The position numbers and the translations under genes are program-made. A stretch of DNA of 16,481 nucleotides from 62-47 sp049647485 (GTDB lineage Bacteria > Pseudomonadota > Alphaproteobacteria > Rhizobiales > Xanthobacteraceae): NCBI GenBank assembly GCA_049647485.1, contig JBARXT010000151.1, forward strand, positions 1-16,481, given 5' to 3'. Numbering within the stretch: position 1 is the first letter of the stretch; each line of letters begins with the position of its first letter. The notes beneath the pieces are model-generated. The model saw only the letters and a program-made list of their open reading frames with translations, was not told the DNA's origin and searched no databases. Positions 1 to 6,089 of this stretch are shown one piece after another.

Positions 1-26
1 AGCAAGGGTTACACCTGACGACAAAA

Positions 27-59
27 GTGCGCGGGGCGATGACATTTCGCTCCGCGCAC
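27..59. repeat. Hairpin-forming inverted repeat
   Basis: The arms at 27-39 and 47-59 are 13 bp each, pair with one G/T wobble, and enclose a 7-nt loop. Reading leftward, the stem is followed by CTTTTG, so it could act as a weak terminator for a minus-strand transcript. Reading rightward there is no T-run. It sits 3 bp from the larger inverted repeat at 63-186 and may belong to the same repetitive island. No gene is visible in positions 1-222. Confidence 0.55.
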
Positions 60-62
60 GGC

Positions 63-186
63 GTCGTCCCCGCGAAGGCGGGGACCCATACGCCGTGTCA
101 TCGACGATACGAAAATCGTTACCGTCAAATCTTGGCATCTTGCGGCGGGTACGATCAGTATGGGACCCTGCCTGCGCCGGAACGAC
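63..186. repeat. Dispersed palindromic repeat (MITE/REP-like), 124 bp
   Basis: The two 28-bp ends, 63-90 and 159-186, are inverted copies of each other, matching at 23 of 28 positions. The left arm itself contains the hairpin CCCCGCGAAGGCGGGG. Translations across it read like VVPAKAGTHTP, which I recognise from small frames commonly mis-called over such repeats in Bradyrhizobium and Rhodopseudomonas. It encodes nothing convincing, so short open frames over it should not be treated as genes. It ends only 36 bp before the predicted livH start, so any promoter for that operon lies within the repeat, to its left, or outside the window. Confidence 0.75.
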
Positions 187-222
187 TCGCAGAACGTCAC
201 CATCTAACGACGGACGCTTCCC

Positions 223-1125
223 TTGGATCTCGACGCGCTTATCGGCTGTCTCGGCAGTTCTGCCTGTGTGGTGACGCAGACCACCAGCGGTCTCATCATC
301 GGCATGCTGCTATTTCTCGTCGCCGTCGGGCTGACGCTGATCTTCGGCGTGCTCAAGATCGTCAATTTCAGCCACGGCGCATTCTATATGTTTGGCGCCT
401 ACTTCGCGCTGACCGGCTATCAACTGACCGGCAGCTTCATCGTGGCGCTTTTGTTCGGCGCGCTCGGCGCGGCGATCATTGGTCTGATCTTTGAGCGTGT
501 TTTCATCAGTCGCGTCTATGGTCGCGACGTGCTGATGCAGCTTCTGGTCTGCTACGCCTTCGTGCTGATCTTCGACGACAGCGTGAAACTGATCTGGGGC
601 GCCGAATTCAAGTCGATGGGAATGCCGGAGGCGTTCCAGGTGCCGCCGTGGTTCATTGCCGGCGGCGTGGTGCCGCCGTTCTATATCCTGCTGATCGGCG
701 TGGCTCTTGCGGTCGCCGCACTGCTAGGAATCGGACTGGCGCGCTCAAAGCTCGGCAAGGTCATTCGCGCCGCCGCGCACAATCCCGGCATGGTGTCGGC
801 GCTCGGCATCAACACCGCGATGATTTATGGCAGCGTGTTCGCGCTGGGCTGCGCGCTCGCCGGGCTTGCCGGTGCGCTGGCCGCGCCGGTGCGCTCGATG
901 ACGCCGGGCATGGGGTTCTCGGTGCTGATCGAATCCTTCATCGTCACGGTGATCGGCGGCATGGGCTCGATCCTCGGCGCACTGATCGGCGCGTTATTGA
1001 TCGGTCTGATCCGCTCGTTCGGCTCGCTGGGCTTCCCGCTGTTTACTGACGGCCTGATGTATCTGTTCATGGTGATCGTTCTGGTCGCGCGTCCGACCGG
1101 TTTGTTCGGCAAGGACGTGGCATGA
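223..1125 (+). CDS. livH: Branched-chain amino acid type ABC transporter permease (LivH family)
   Basis: Inner-membrane permease of a hydrophobic/branched-chain amino acid type importer; it forms the transmembrane channel with the LivM-type partner encoded next. The protein is 300 aa, the usual LivH length, and almost entirely hydrophobic. The family motif NFSHGAF is at residues 48-54, and the cytoplasmic loop that contacts the ATPases (GKVIRAAAHNPG) is near residues 178-189. The TTG start at 223 is the first start after an in-frame stop at 205-207 and gives the expected N-terminal lead-in, but no good ribosome site precedes it. GTG at 268 or ATG at 304 are shorter options that would truncate the first membrane segment. 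The stop overlaps the livM start (ATGA). The substrate need not be an amino acid: this family also imports aromatic and other carboxylates, and the neighbours are acyl-CoA enzymes. Confidence 0.9.
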   Translation: MDLDALIGCLGSSACVVTQTTSGLIIGMLLFLVAVGLTLIFGVLKIVNFSHGAFYMFGAYFALTGYQLTGSFIVALLFGALGAAIIGLIFERVFISRVYGRDVLMQLLVCYAFVLIFDDSVKLIWGAEFKSMGMPEAFQVPPWFIAGGVVPPFYILLIGVALAVAALLGIGLARSKLGKVIRAAAHNPGMVSALGINTAMIYGSVFALGCALAGLAGALAAPVRSMTPGMGFSVLIESFIVTVIGGMGSILGALIGALLIGLIRSFGSLGFPLFTDGLMYLFMVIVLVARPTGLFGKDVA

Positions 1126-2147
1126 GCGAACTGAACATCGAGAATCGTGCAGGGACCGCGCCGTTCGTCGCGAGGCCGCGCCGCGCCGCCACTATCGACG
1201 TGGCGGCCGCCGTCATCGGGTTCGCCGTTTTGGCTGCGCTGCCGTTCCTGTTCGATAGCAAGGCGCTGCTGGACTTCGTCATCCGCTGCTCCGCCTTCGG
1301 CCTGTTCGCGACGTCATTGAATCTGCTTGTCGGCTACACCGGCCTGATCTCGTTCGGCCATGGCATGTTCTTCGGCCTGGGCGCTTATGGCTTCGGCCTG
1401 CTGATGCAGCGCGCCAACGTATCGATCCCGGTAGCGATGGTCTGCACGCTGGCGATCACGGCGGTTGCGGCGGTGGTGATCGGCGCCATCTGCGTGCGGT
1501 TGAAGGAAATCTACTTCGCCTTCGTCACGCTGGCGTTCCAGATGCTGATCCACAGCGTCATCCTGTCGTGGCAGTCGCTCACCGGCGGCGACCAGGGCCT
1601 GCGCGGCGGCATCAAGCGCCCGCTGTTCTGGGGCATCGATCTCACCAATCACGTCCAGCTCTACATCTTCAGTTGCGCGCTGCTTGTGATCGGTCTGCTG
1701 CTGATGCGCCAGATCGCGCAATCGCCGTTCGGTTATACGCTGCGGATGATCCGCGACAATGCCACGCGCGCCTCGTTCATCGGCATCAATGTATGGCGGG
1801 CCAAGCTGACGGTGTTCGTGCTGGCGGCGTTGTTCGCCAGTGTCGGCGGCATGATCATGAGCCTGTTCGTCTCCGGCGCCTATCCGGAGTTCGCTTACTG
1901 GACCATTTCCGGCGAAGGCATCTTCATCAACATGCTGGGCGGCGTCACCACCTTCCTTGGTCCGATGGTCGGCACCGTGCTGTTGTTGATCCTCAACGAC
2001 ACCGCGACGCGGCTGACCGAGCACTATGGCATCGTGCTCGGCGTGGTGATCCTGTTCTTTGCGCTGGGTCTGCGCAAGGGCCTGATGGATTTCGCCGTTG
2101 ACTGGTATCGGTCCTGGCGCGACTCCTCGAAGGAGCAGTCGCGATGA
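1122..2147 (+). CDS. livM: Branched-chain amino acid type ABC transporter permease (LivM family)
   Basis: Second membrane subunit of the importer. The 341-aa protein starts with a polar, Arg-rich segment of about 23 residues and then runs through repeated hydrophobic helices. LivM hallmarks are GYTGLISFGHG at 71-81, GGDQGL in the following periplasmic region, and the ATPase-contact loop LRMIRDNATRASFIGIN. The ATG at 1122 has AAGGA at 1111-1115 and overlaps the livH stop by 4 bp; its own stop overlaps the next start in the same way. Such overlaps imply translational coupling and balanced production of the permease pair. The C-terminus ends in a charged tail (WYRSWRDSSKEQSR). Nothing is truncated. 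Confidence 0.92.
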   Translation: MSELNIENRAGTAPFVARPRRAATIDVAAAVIGFAVLAALPFLFDSKALLDFVIRCSAFGLFATSLNLLVGYTGLISFGHGMFFGLGAYGFGLLMQRANVSIPVAMVCTLAITAVAAVVIGAICVRLKEIYFAFVTLAFQMLIHSVILSWQSLTGGDQGLRGGIKRPLFWGIDLTNHVQLYIFSCALLVIGLLLMRQIAQSPFGYTLRMIRDNATRASFIGINVWRAKLTVFVLAALFASVGGMIMSLFVSGAYPEFAYWTISGEGIFINMLGGVTTFLGPMVGTVLLLILNDTATRLTEHYGIVLGVVILFFALGLRKGLMDFAVDWYRSWRDSSKEQSR

Positions 2148-2944
2148 GTGCAGCAACAACTGAAGCGAAAGTCGGTCGGGTGTGCGTCGTCACCGGCGGC
2201 GCCAGTGGCATCGGCGCGGCCTGCGCGCGCAAATTCGCGCAGGACGGCGGCGGGCTGGTGGCGGTGGTGGATCGCGATATCGCAAAGGCAGAAGCCATCG
2301 CGGATGAGATCGGCGGCCGCGCCTACGCGCTGGATGTCGGCGACGAACGCGCGGTTGAGGCTTGCGCCGAAACCATCGAGCGCGAATGTGGGCCGGTCGG
2401 CGTGCTGGTCAACAGCGCGGGCATCATCCAGATTCCGGTGCGACCGCACGACCTGCCGATGGAGCGCTGGGACGATATCGTCCGCGTCGATCAGCGCGGA
2501 ACGTATGTAGCCTGTACCGCGTTCGCCCGCGCCATGATCGCGCGCCGTCACGGCAGCATCGTCAATATCGCCTCCATCGCCGGCATGCGTTCGATGCCGC
2601 TGCACGCTTATGCGCCGGCCAAGGCGGCAGTGATCTCGATGACGGCCTGCCTGGCTGCGGAGTGGGGACCGGCAGGTGTGCGTGTCAACGCGGTGTCGCC
2701 CGGCTATACGCTGACACCGGCGTTGCAGGACGCCATCGATCGCGGCGAGCGCGATGTGTCGAACCTCTCCAACAACGCGGCGTTGCGGCGATTGGTGACG
2801 CCGGAAGAAATCGCCGCCGTTGTCGCGTTCCTCGCATCAGACGCGGCGTCCGCGATGACCGGCGTGAACGTCCCCGTCGATTGCGGCTGGCTCGCCGCCA
2901 CGCCGTGGAACACCTATGGCGGATTGAGGGAGGCCAACGGCTAG
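2144..2944 (+). CDS. Short-chain dehydrogenase/reductase (classical SDR), embedded in the transporter operon
   Basis: NAD(P)(H)-dependent oxidoreductase of 266 aa that should interconvert a ketone and a secondary alcohol. The Rossmann nucleotide-binding motif TGGASGIG is at 17-24. Asp43 at the end of the second strand favours NAD(H) over NADP(H). The NSAG motif is at 90-93. Catalytic Ser144 and the YAPAK motif (Tyr156, Lys160) are present. The position normally held by the catalytic-tetrad Asn (vNl.G) reads VDQRG, with Asp116. AAGGAG at 2130-2135 precedes the ATG at 2144, which overlaps the livM stop. The gene sits between permease and ATPase genes, so it is made with the importer and probably acts on the imported compound or its CoA ester. 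A role like LvaD of Pseudomonas levulinate catabolism (4-keto to 4-hydroxyacyl-CoA) is possible but unproven. Confidence 0.88.
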   Translation: MSAATTEAKVGRVCVVTGGASGIGAACARKFAQDGGGLVAVVDRDIAKAEAIADEIGGRAYALDVGDERAVEACAETIERECGPVGVLVNSAGIIQIPVRPHDLPMERWDDIVRVDQRGTYVACTAFARAMIARRHGSIVNIASIAGMRSMPLHAYAPAKAAVISMTACLAAEWGPAGVRVNAVSPGYTLTPALQDAIDRGERDVSNLSNNAALRRLVTPEEIAAVVAFLASDAASAMTGVNVPVDCGWLAATPWNTYGGLREANG

Positions 2945-2946
2945 CG

Positions 2947-3702
2947 ATGCTGGAAGTTCAGCACATCTCGAAATCGTTCGGCGGCGTGAAAGCGACCGAC
3001 GACGTCACGCTGGATTTCGCCACCGGTTCGCTGACGGCGGTGATCGGCCCCAACGGCGCCGGCAAGAGCACGTTCTTCAATCTGATCACCGGCGCGCTGA
3101 AGCCGGACACCGGCCGCATCCTGCTCGACGGCACCGATATGGCCGGGCGCTCGCCGCCGGATATCGTTCGTCACGGCATCGGCCGCGCCTTTCAGGTGGC
3201 GAGCATCTTTCCGTCGCTCACGGTGAACGAAACCATGCTGGCGGCGGTGGGCGCCGATCAACGGCGCGCCAGCGTACTGCATCGGCGGTTTCCGCTGGCG
3301 GAGACGCGCGACCGCGCCGATTACGTTATCGAACTGCTCGGGCTCGCCAACAAGCGCGACCGCGTCGCGTCCGCATTGTCGCACGGCGACCAGAAGTTGT
3401 TGGATATCGCGCTGGCGCTGGTGCTGGAGCCCAAGGTGCTGCTGCTCGACGAGCCGACCGCCGGCATGGGCACCGAGGAACGCTGGCGCATGATCGAGAA
3501 GGTCCACGAATTGTGGGTGCGCGAGAAGATCACGGTGGTCTTCATCGAGCACGACATGGATATCGTCTTCAAGATTGCGCCCTCCATCGTCGTGTTGTGC
3601 TACGGCCGCATTCTGGCGACCGGCACGCCGGATGAAATCCGGAAAAATCCCGCGGTGATCGAGGCCTATCTCGGCACCGACGAACATGCGGGTGCGCTAT
3701 GA
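2947..3702 (+). CDS. livG: ABC transporter ATP-binding protein (LivG family)
   Basis: One of the two cytoplasmic ATPases that power the LivHM-type permease. The protein is 251 aa. Walker A GPNGAGKST is at 34-42, the Q-loop Gln at 83, and the signature motif is the LivG-type variant LSHGDQ at 144-149 in place of LSGGQ. Walker B LLLDEP is at 165-170 and the switch His is 202 (IEHD). The C-terminal region (GRILATGTPDEIRKNPAVIEAYLG) is typical of LivG. The ATG at 2947 lies 2 bp after the SDR stop with GGGAGG at 2928-2933; the 13-nt spacing is long, so coupling from the upstream gene probably helps. A much longer open frame runs in from upstream in this frame, but it overlaps the SDR and has no family similarity before this Met. 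Confidence 0.92.
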   Translation: MLEVQHISKSFGGVKATDDVTLDFATGSLTAVIGPNGAGKSTFFNLITGALKPDTGRILLDGTDMAGRSPPDIVRHGIGRAFQVASIFPSLTVNETMLAAVGADQRRASVLHRRFPLAETRDRADYVIELLGLANKRDRVASALSHGDQKLLDIALALVLEPKVLLLDEPTAGMGTEERWRMIEKVHELWVREKITVVFIEHDMDIVFKIAPSIVVLCYGRILATGTPDEIRKNPAVIEAYLGTDEHAGAL

Positions 3703-4415
3703 GCACGCAAGCTGTCATCGAGGTCGAAGGGCTCGACGTTTACTACGGCACCAGCCAGATCCTGTTCGGCGTCGGGTTGTCGGTACAGCCGGGCGAGACC
3801 ATGGCGCTGCTTGGCCGCAACGGCGCCGGCAAATCGACGACGATGAAGGCTATCGCCGGCCTTGCGCCGCCGCGACGCGGCCGCGTCACGTTGCGCGGGC
3901 GCACGGTGTCGGGTTTGAAGCCGCATCACATCGCGCGCGCCGGTCTCGGCTTCGTGCCGGAAGACCGCCAGATTTTTCCGGATCACAGCGTCGAGGACAA
4001 TCTCGTCATCGGACACAAGAAAGGCCCGGACGGCCAGGACGACTGGTCGATCGAGCGTATCTATCAGGTGTTTCCGCTGCTGGAGCCACTGCGCCATCGC
4101 GTTGCCGGGCGGCTGTCCGGCGGCGAACAGCAGATGCTGGCGATCGCGCGCACCTTGATGGGCAATCCGGTGCTTTTGTTGCTCGACGAGCCCAGCGAAG
4201 GCCTCGCGCCGATCATCGTGCAGCGGATCGGAGAACTGCTGCGGCAATTGCGCGACACCGGCGCGACGGTGCTGATCGCCGAACAGAACATGCATTTCTG
4301 TCTCGGTATCGCCAGCCAGGCGACGGTGATCGACAAGGGCCAGATCGTCTACAGCGCGTCCATCGACGAGCTGAAAGCCAACGAGCAGATTCGTCAGCGG
4401 TATCTGGCGCTCTAG
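3699..4415 (+). CDS. livF: ABC transporter ATP-binding protein (LivF family)
   Basis: Second ATPase of the importer, 238 aa, the standard LivF length. Walker A GRNGAGKST is at 39-47, the family segment GLGFVPEDRQIFPDHSVEDN spans about 82-101, the signature LSGGEQ is at 139-144, Walker B LLLLDEPSEGL at 159-169, and the IAEQN switch region follows. The start overlaps the livG stop by 4 bp (ATGA) with only a weak ribosome site, so translation probably depends on coupling. The TAG stop at 4413-4415 forms the first bases of the downstream palindrome. This is the last gene of the five-gene run; the binding protein of the system is encoded about 6.6 kb further right. Confidence 0.93.
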   Translation: MSTQAVIEVEGLDVYYGTSQILFGVGLSVQPGETMALLGRNGAGKSTTMKAIAGLAPPRRGRVTLRGRTVSGLKPHHIARAGLGFVPEDRQIFPDHSVEDNLVIGHKKGPDGQDDWSIERIYQVFPLLEPLRHRVAGRLSGGEQQMLAIARTLMGNPVLLLLDEPSEGLAPIIVQRIGELLRQLRDTGATVLIAEQNMHFCLGIASQATVIDKGQIVYSASIDELKANEQIRQRYLAL

Positions 4416-4488
4416 CGGAACGGATTTGACATTCGCTACCCCCGCGCCGCAAATTCGTCAGGCGAATGTCAAGTCCAAAGCTCCGCTA
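4413..4488. repeat. Imperfect palindrome overlapping the livF stop codon
   Basis: The left arm 4413-4436 begins TAGCGGA and ends TTGACATTCGC. The right arm 4462-4488 begins GCGAATGTCAA and ends TCCGCTA. The outer 7 bp and the inner 11 bp pair perfectly, with a few unpaired bases between. There is no T-run on either side, so it is not a classic Rho-independent terminator, although such a structure after a stop codon may stabilise the mRNA. I recall similar sequences scattered in Bradyrhizobium and Nitrobacter relatives. Confidence 0.75.
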
Positions 4489-4502
4489 GCAACTTATACT
4501 AA

Positions 4503-4577
4503 TAGTGGTTCTTGATTCTAACATTTGCAACAGAGGCGACCGAAACGGGACGCAAATGTTAGAATCAAGAACCACTA
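4503..4577. repeat. Perfect 26-bp inverted repeat with a 23-nt spacer
   Basis: Arms 4503-4528 and 4552-4577 are exact reverse complements (left arm begins TAGTGGTTCTTGATTC) around the spacer 4529-4551. The repeat is distinctly AT-richer than the genes around it. A TATACT box at 4495-4500 lies just to its left, which would place a transcription start inside the left arm, but I see no matching -35 element. It ends 31 bp before the MmgE/PrpD start, so the hairpin would lie in that gene's 5' leader if transcription reads through from livF. There is no terminal T-run. Confidence 0.85.
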
Positions 4578-4608
4578 ACCATCACGTCCTCTCGCCAAGG
4601 AGGCTGCC

Positions 4609-5946
4609 ATGACCACGCTCACACACGACATCGCCACCTTCACCTCGGCGCTCACGCTCGAGACGCTGCCGCCGCAGGTGGTGGAGAAGGCGCGTACGTG
4701 CTTAGTGAACGCGTTCGGCATGGGACTGAACGGCCTCGATACGCCGTATGTCAAGGTCGCGCGCGAAGCGGTGCTGGCGACCGAAGGCGAAGTCGCGAAC
4801 GGTGCCACGTTGTTCGGCGACGGCCGCCGCACCACCATCGCCGGCGCGTGTCTCGCCAACTCCGCGCTGTTTCACGGCCGCGCGCAGGAAGACACCTGCG
4901 GCGCGGCGCATTTCGGCACCGTCCTGGTGCCGATGCTCACCGCGATGATCGAGGTGCAGCACCATCCACTGGATCGCCTGATCCCCGCGTTGATCGCGGG
5001 TTACGAGACCGGCGGCCTGCTGGAGCAAGCGTTTGCCGGCAAGACCACGCCGGGTGGTTTCCGCTCCACCGCGACCTACGGCTCCATCGCCGCGGCTGCT
5101 GCCGCGTCGCGCCTGATGGGACTGGACGCGGCGACCGCCGCCGCCGCGCTCGCCAATGCCGTGTCGTTCTCCGGCGGCGTGCTGCAATCCTTCGCCGATG
5201 GCACCGACGAGTGGCGCTATCAGCCTGGTATCGCAGGTCGCAACGGCCTCACCGCCGCGGCACTGGCGCGCGCCGGTTCGGTCTCGGCGCCGCAGGCGAT
5301 CGAAGGCAAGGTCGGTTTCGTCAAGGCGTTTGCCGGCGTCGAGGCGCCGGCCGATCTCGCCGCTTCGCTCGGCCGCGATTGGGCGACGTTGCGCGTCACC
5401 TTCAAGCCATATCCCGTTTGTGCGTTCAACCAGACGCCGGTGACAGGGGCGTTGAAACTGCGCGAGGCGCTCAAGGGTGAAACGCCGCGCGCGGTGCGCG
5501 TGCGGATGAACCCTTACGAGACCGGTTATGCCGGGATGGATGCGGTGGGGCCGTTCAACTCCATCTCGGGAACGCTGATGAGCATTCCGTTCTGCATCGC
5601 CACCACACTCATTCATGGCGTGCCGGACATGAAGCGGATGACCACCTATGACGACGACACGGTGGCATCGCTGGTTCATCGCACCACGTTGATCGGCGAT
5701 CCGGCGGTGCCGCAACTCTGTGCGGTGATTGAGGCCGATACCGCGAATGGCATCAGGGTGCATGAGCAGCGGATGACGCCCGCCGACTACGCCTACGATC
5801 GCGCGACGGTGTCGCAGATGCTGCGGCGGATCGGCGGCGAGCAGGCGGTGCCGCCGGCGGCCTTCTCGCGGATCGAGGAATTTGCCGACCGGCTGCCGCA
5901 GGGTGCGATTACGGACGCGATCTCCTCCTTCGCGATCCGCGCCTAA
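4609..5946 (+). CDS. MmgE/PrpD family protein
   Basis: Cytoplasmic protein of 445 aa in the family that includes 2-methylcitrate dehydratase (PrpD), cis-aconitate decarboxylase and an iminodisuccinate epimerase, all acting on polycarboxylate carbons. Recognisable segments are the HGRAQEDTCGAAHFG active-site region at 89-103 and the KPYP motif at 266-269 (FKPYPVCAFN), followed by the smaller lid-type C-terminal domain. The ATG at 4609 has a strong AAGGAGG at 4597-4603. The gene stands alone between the palindromes and the operator array, on the same strand as both operons, and read-through from livF is possible. I see no companion methylcitrate synthase or lyase, so a true methylcitrate role is not supported. 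Substrate and reaction (dehydration, decarboxylation or epimerisation) cannot be assigned from sequence alone. Confidence 0.85.
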   Translation: MTTLTHDIATFTSALTLETLPPQVVEKARTCLVNAFGMGLNGLDTPYVKVAREAVLATEGEVANGATLFGDGRRTTIAGACLANSALFHGRAQEDTCGAAHFGTVLVPMLTAMIEVQHHPLDRLIPALIAGYETGGLLEQAFAGKTTPGGFRSTATYGSIAAAAAASRLMGLDAATAAAALANAVSFSGGVLQSFADGTDEWRYQPGIAGRNGLTAAALARAGSVSAPQAIEGKVGFVKAFAGVEAPADLAASLGRDWATLRVTFKPYPVCAFNQTPVTGALKLREALKGETPRAVRVRMNPYETGYAGMDAVGPFNSISGTLMSIPFCIATTLIHGVPDMKRMTTYDDDTVASLVHRTTLIGDPAVPQLCAVIEADTANGIRVHEQRMTPADYAYDRATVSQMLRRIGGEQAVPPAAFSRIEEFADRLPQGAITDAISSFAIRA

Positions 5947-5970
5947 GTTGGTTGGCGGCAATTCTTCAGA

Positions 5971-5981
5971 TTGTCGGGCAA
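5971..5981 (+). promoter_or_regulatory. Operator-like site 1 (TTGTCGGGCAA)
   Basis: Matches 10 of 11 positions of the core TTGTCGGACAA found as a perfect palindrome at 6066-6076. It lies 24 bp after the MmgE/PrpD stop. Its centre (5976) is 42 bp from the centre of site 2. It is probably an auxiliary site for the GntR regulator encoded at 10076, but that link is inference. Confidence 0.5.
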
Positions 5982-6012
5982 AATATAGGGTTTGTTCCCC
6001 CGAAAGCACGGG

Positions 6013-6023
6013 ATTTCCGACAA
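6013..6023 (-). promoter_or_regulatory. Operator-like site 2 (ATTTCCGACAA, opposite orientation)
   Basis: Matches 9 of 11 positions of the reverse complement of the core palindrome; the right half CCGACAA is intact and the left half is degenerate. Its centre (6018) is 53 bp from the centre of the perfect site and it lies just upstream of the candidate -35 box. Confidence 0.42.
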
Positions 6024-6031
6024 TATCGATC

Positions 6032-6062
6032 TTGACGCGGCCTCTCCCTGTCTGATTAGAAT
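6032..6062 (+). promoter_or_regulatory. Candidate sigma-70 type promoter for the kinase operon
   Basis: A -35-like TTGACG at 6032-6037 and a -10-like TAGAAT at 6057-6062 (5 of 6 to consensus) are separated by 19 bp, slightly longer than ideal. Transcription would start near 6069, inside the perfect palindrome at 6063-6079. This placement, directly upstream of the kinase gene, supports a repressible promoter. Confidence 0.5.
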
Positions 6063-6079
6063 TTATTGTCGGACAATAA
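6063..6079. promoter_or_regulatory. Perfect 17-bp palindromic operator, FadR/GntR type
   Basis: TTATTGTCGGACAATAA is symmetrical at every position about G6071. Its core TTGTCGGACAA fits the FadR-subfamily GntR operator pattern tNGTnnnACNa. It starts right after the candidate -10 box and ends just before the ribosome site GGAGG at 6081-6085, so a bound protein would cover the transcription start. The obvious candidate ligand is the FadR-class regulator that ends this operon. Confidence 0.75.
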
Positions 6080-6089
6080 TGGAGGCGAC

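Noticed and set aside
27..494. Short protein reading through the repeat at 63-186
   Set aside because: The VVPAKAGTHTP-like translation is the product of a dispersed palindrome, and the frame then overlaps livH out of phase.
2362..2946. Upstream extension of livG overlapping the SDR gene
   Set aside because: The translation before Met at 2947 is Arg-rich noise with no ABC-family similarity, while the SDR in the other frame has all its motifs.
4702..6009. Minus-strand open frame of 435 codons opposite the MmgE/PrpD gene
   Set aside because: No motif or ribosome site, and it extends through the operator region; antisense shadow.
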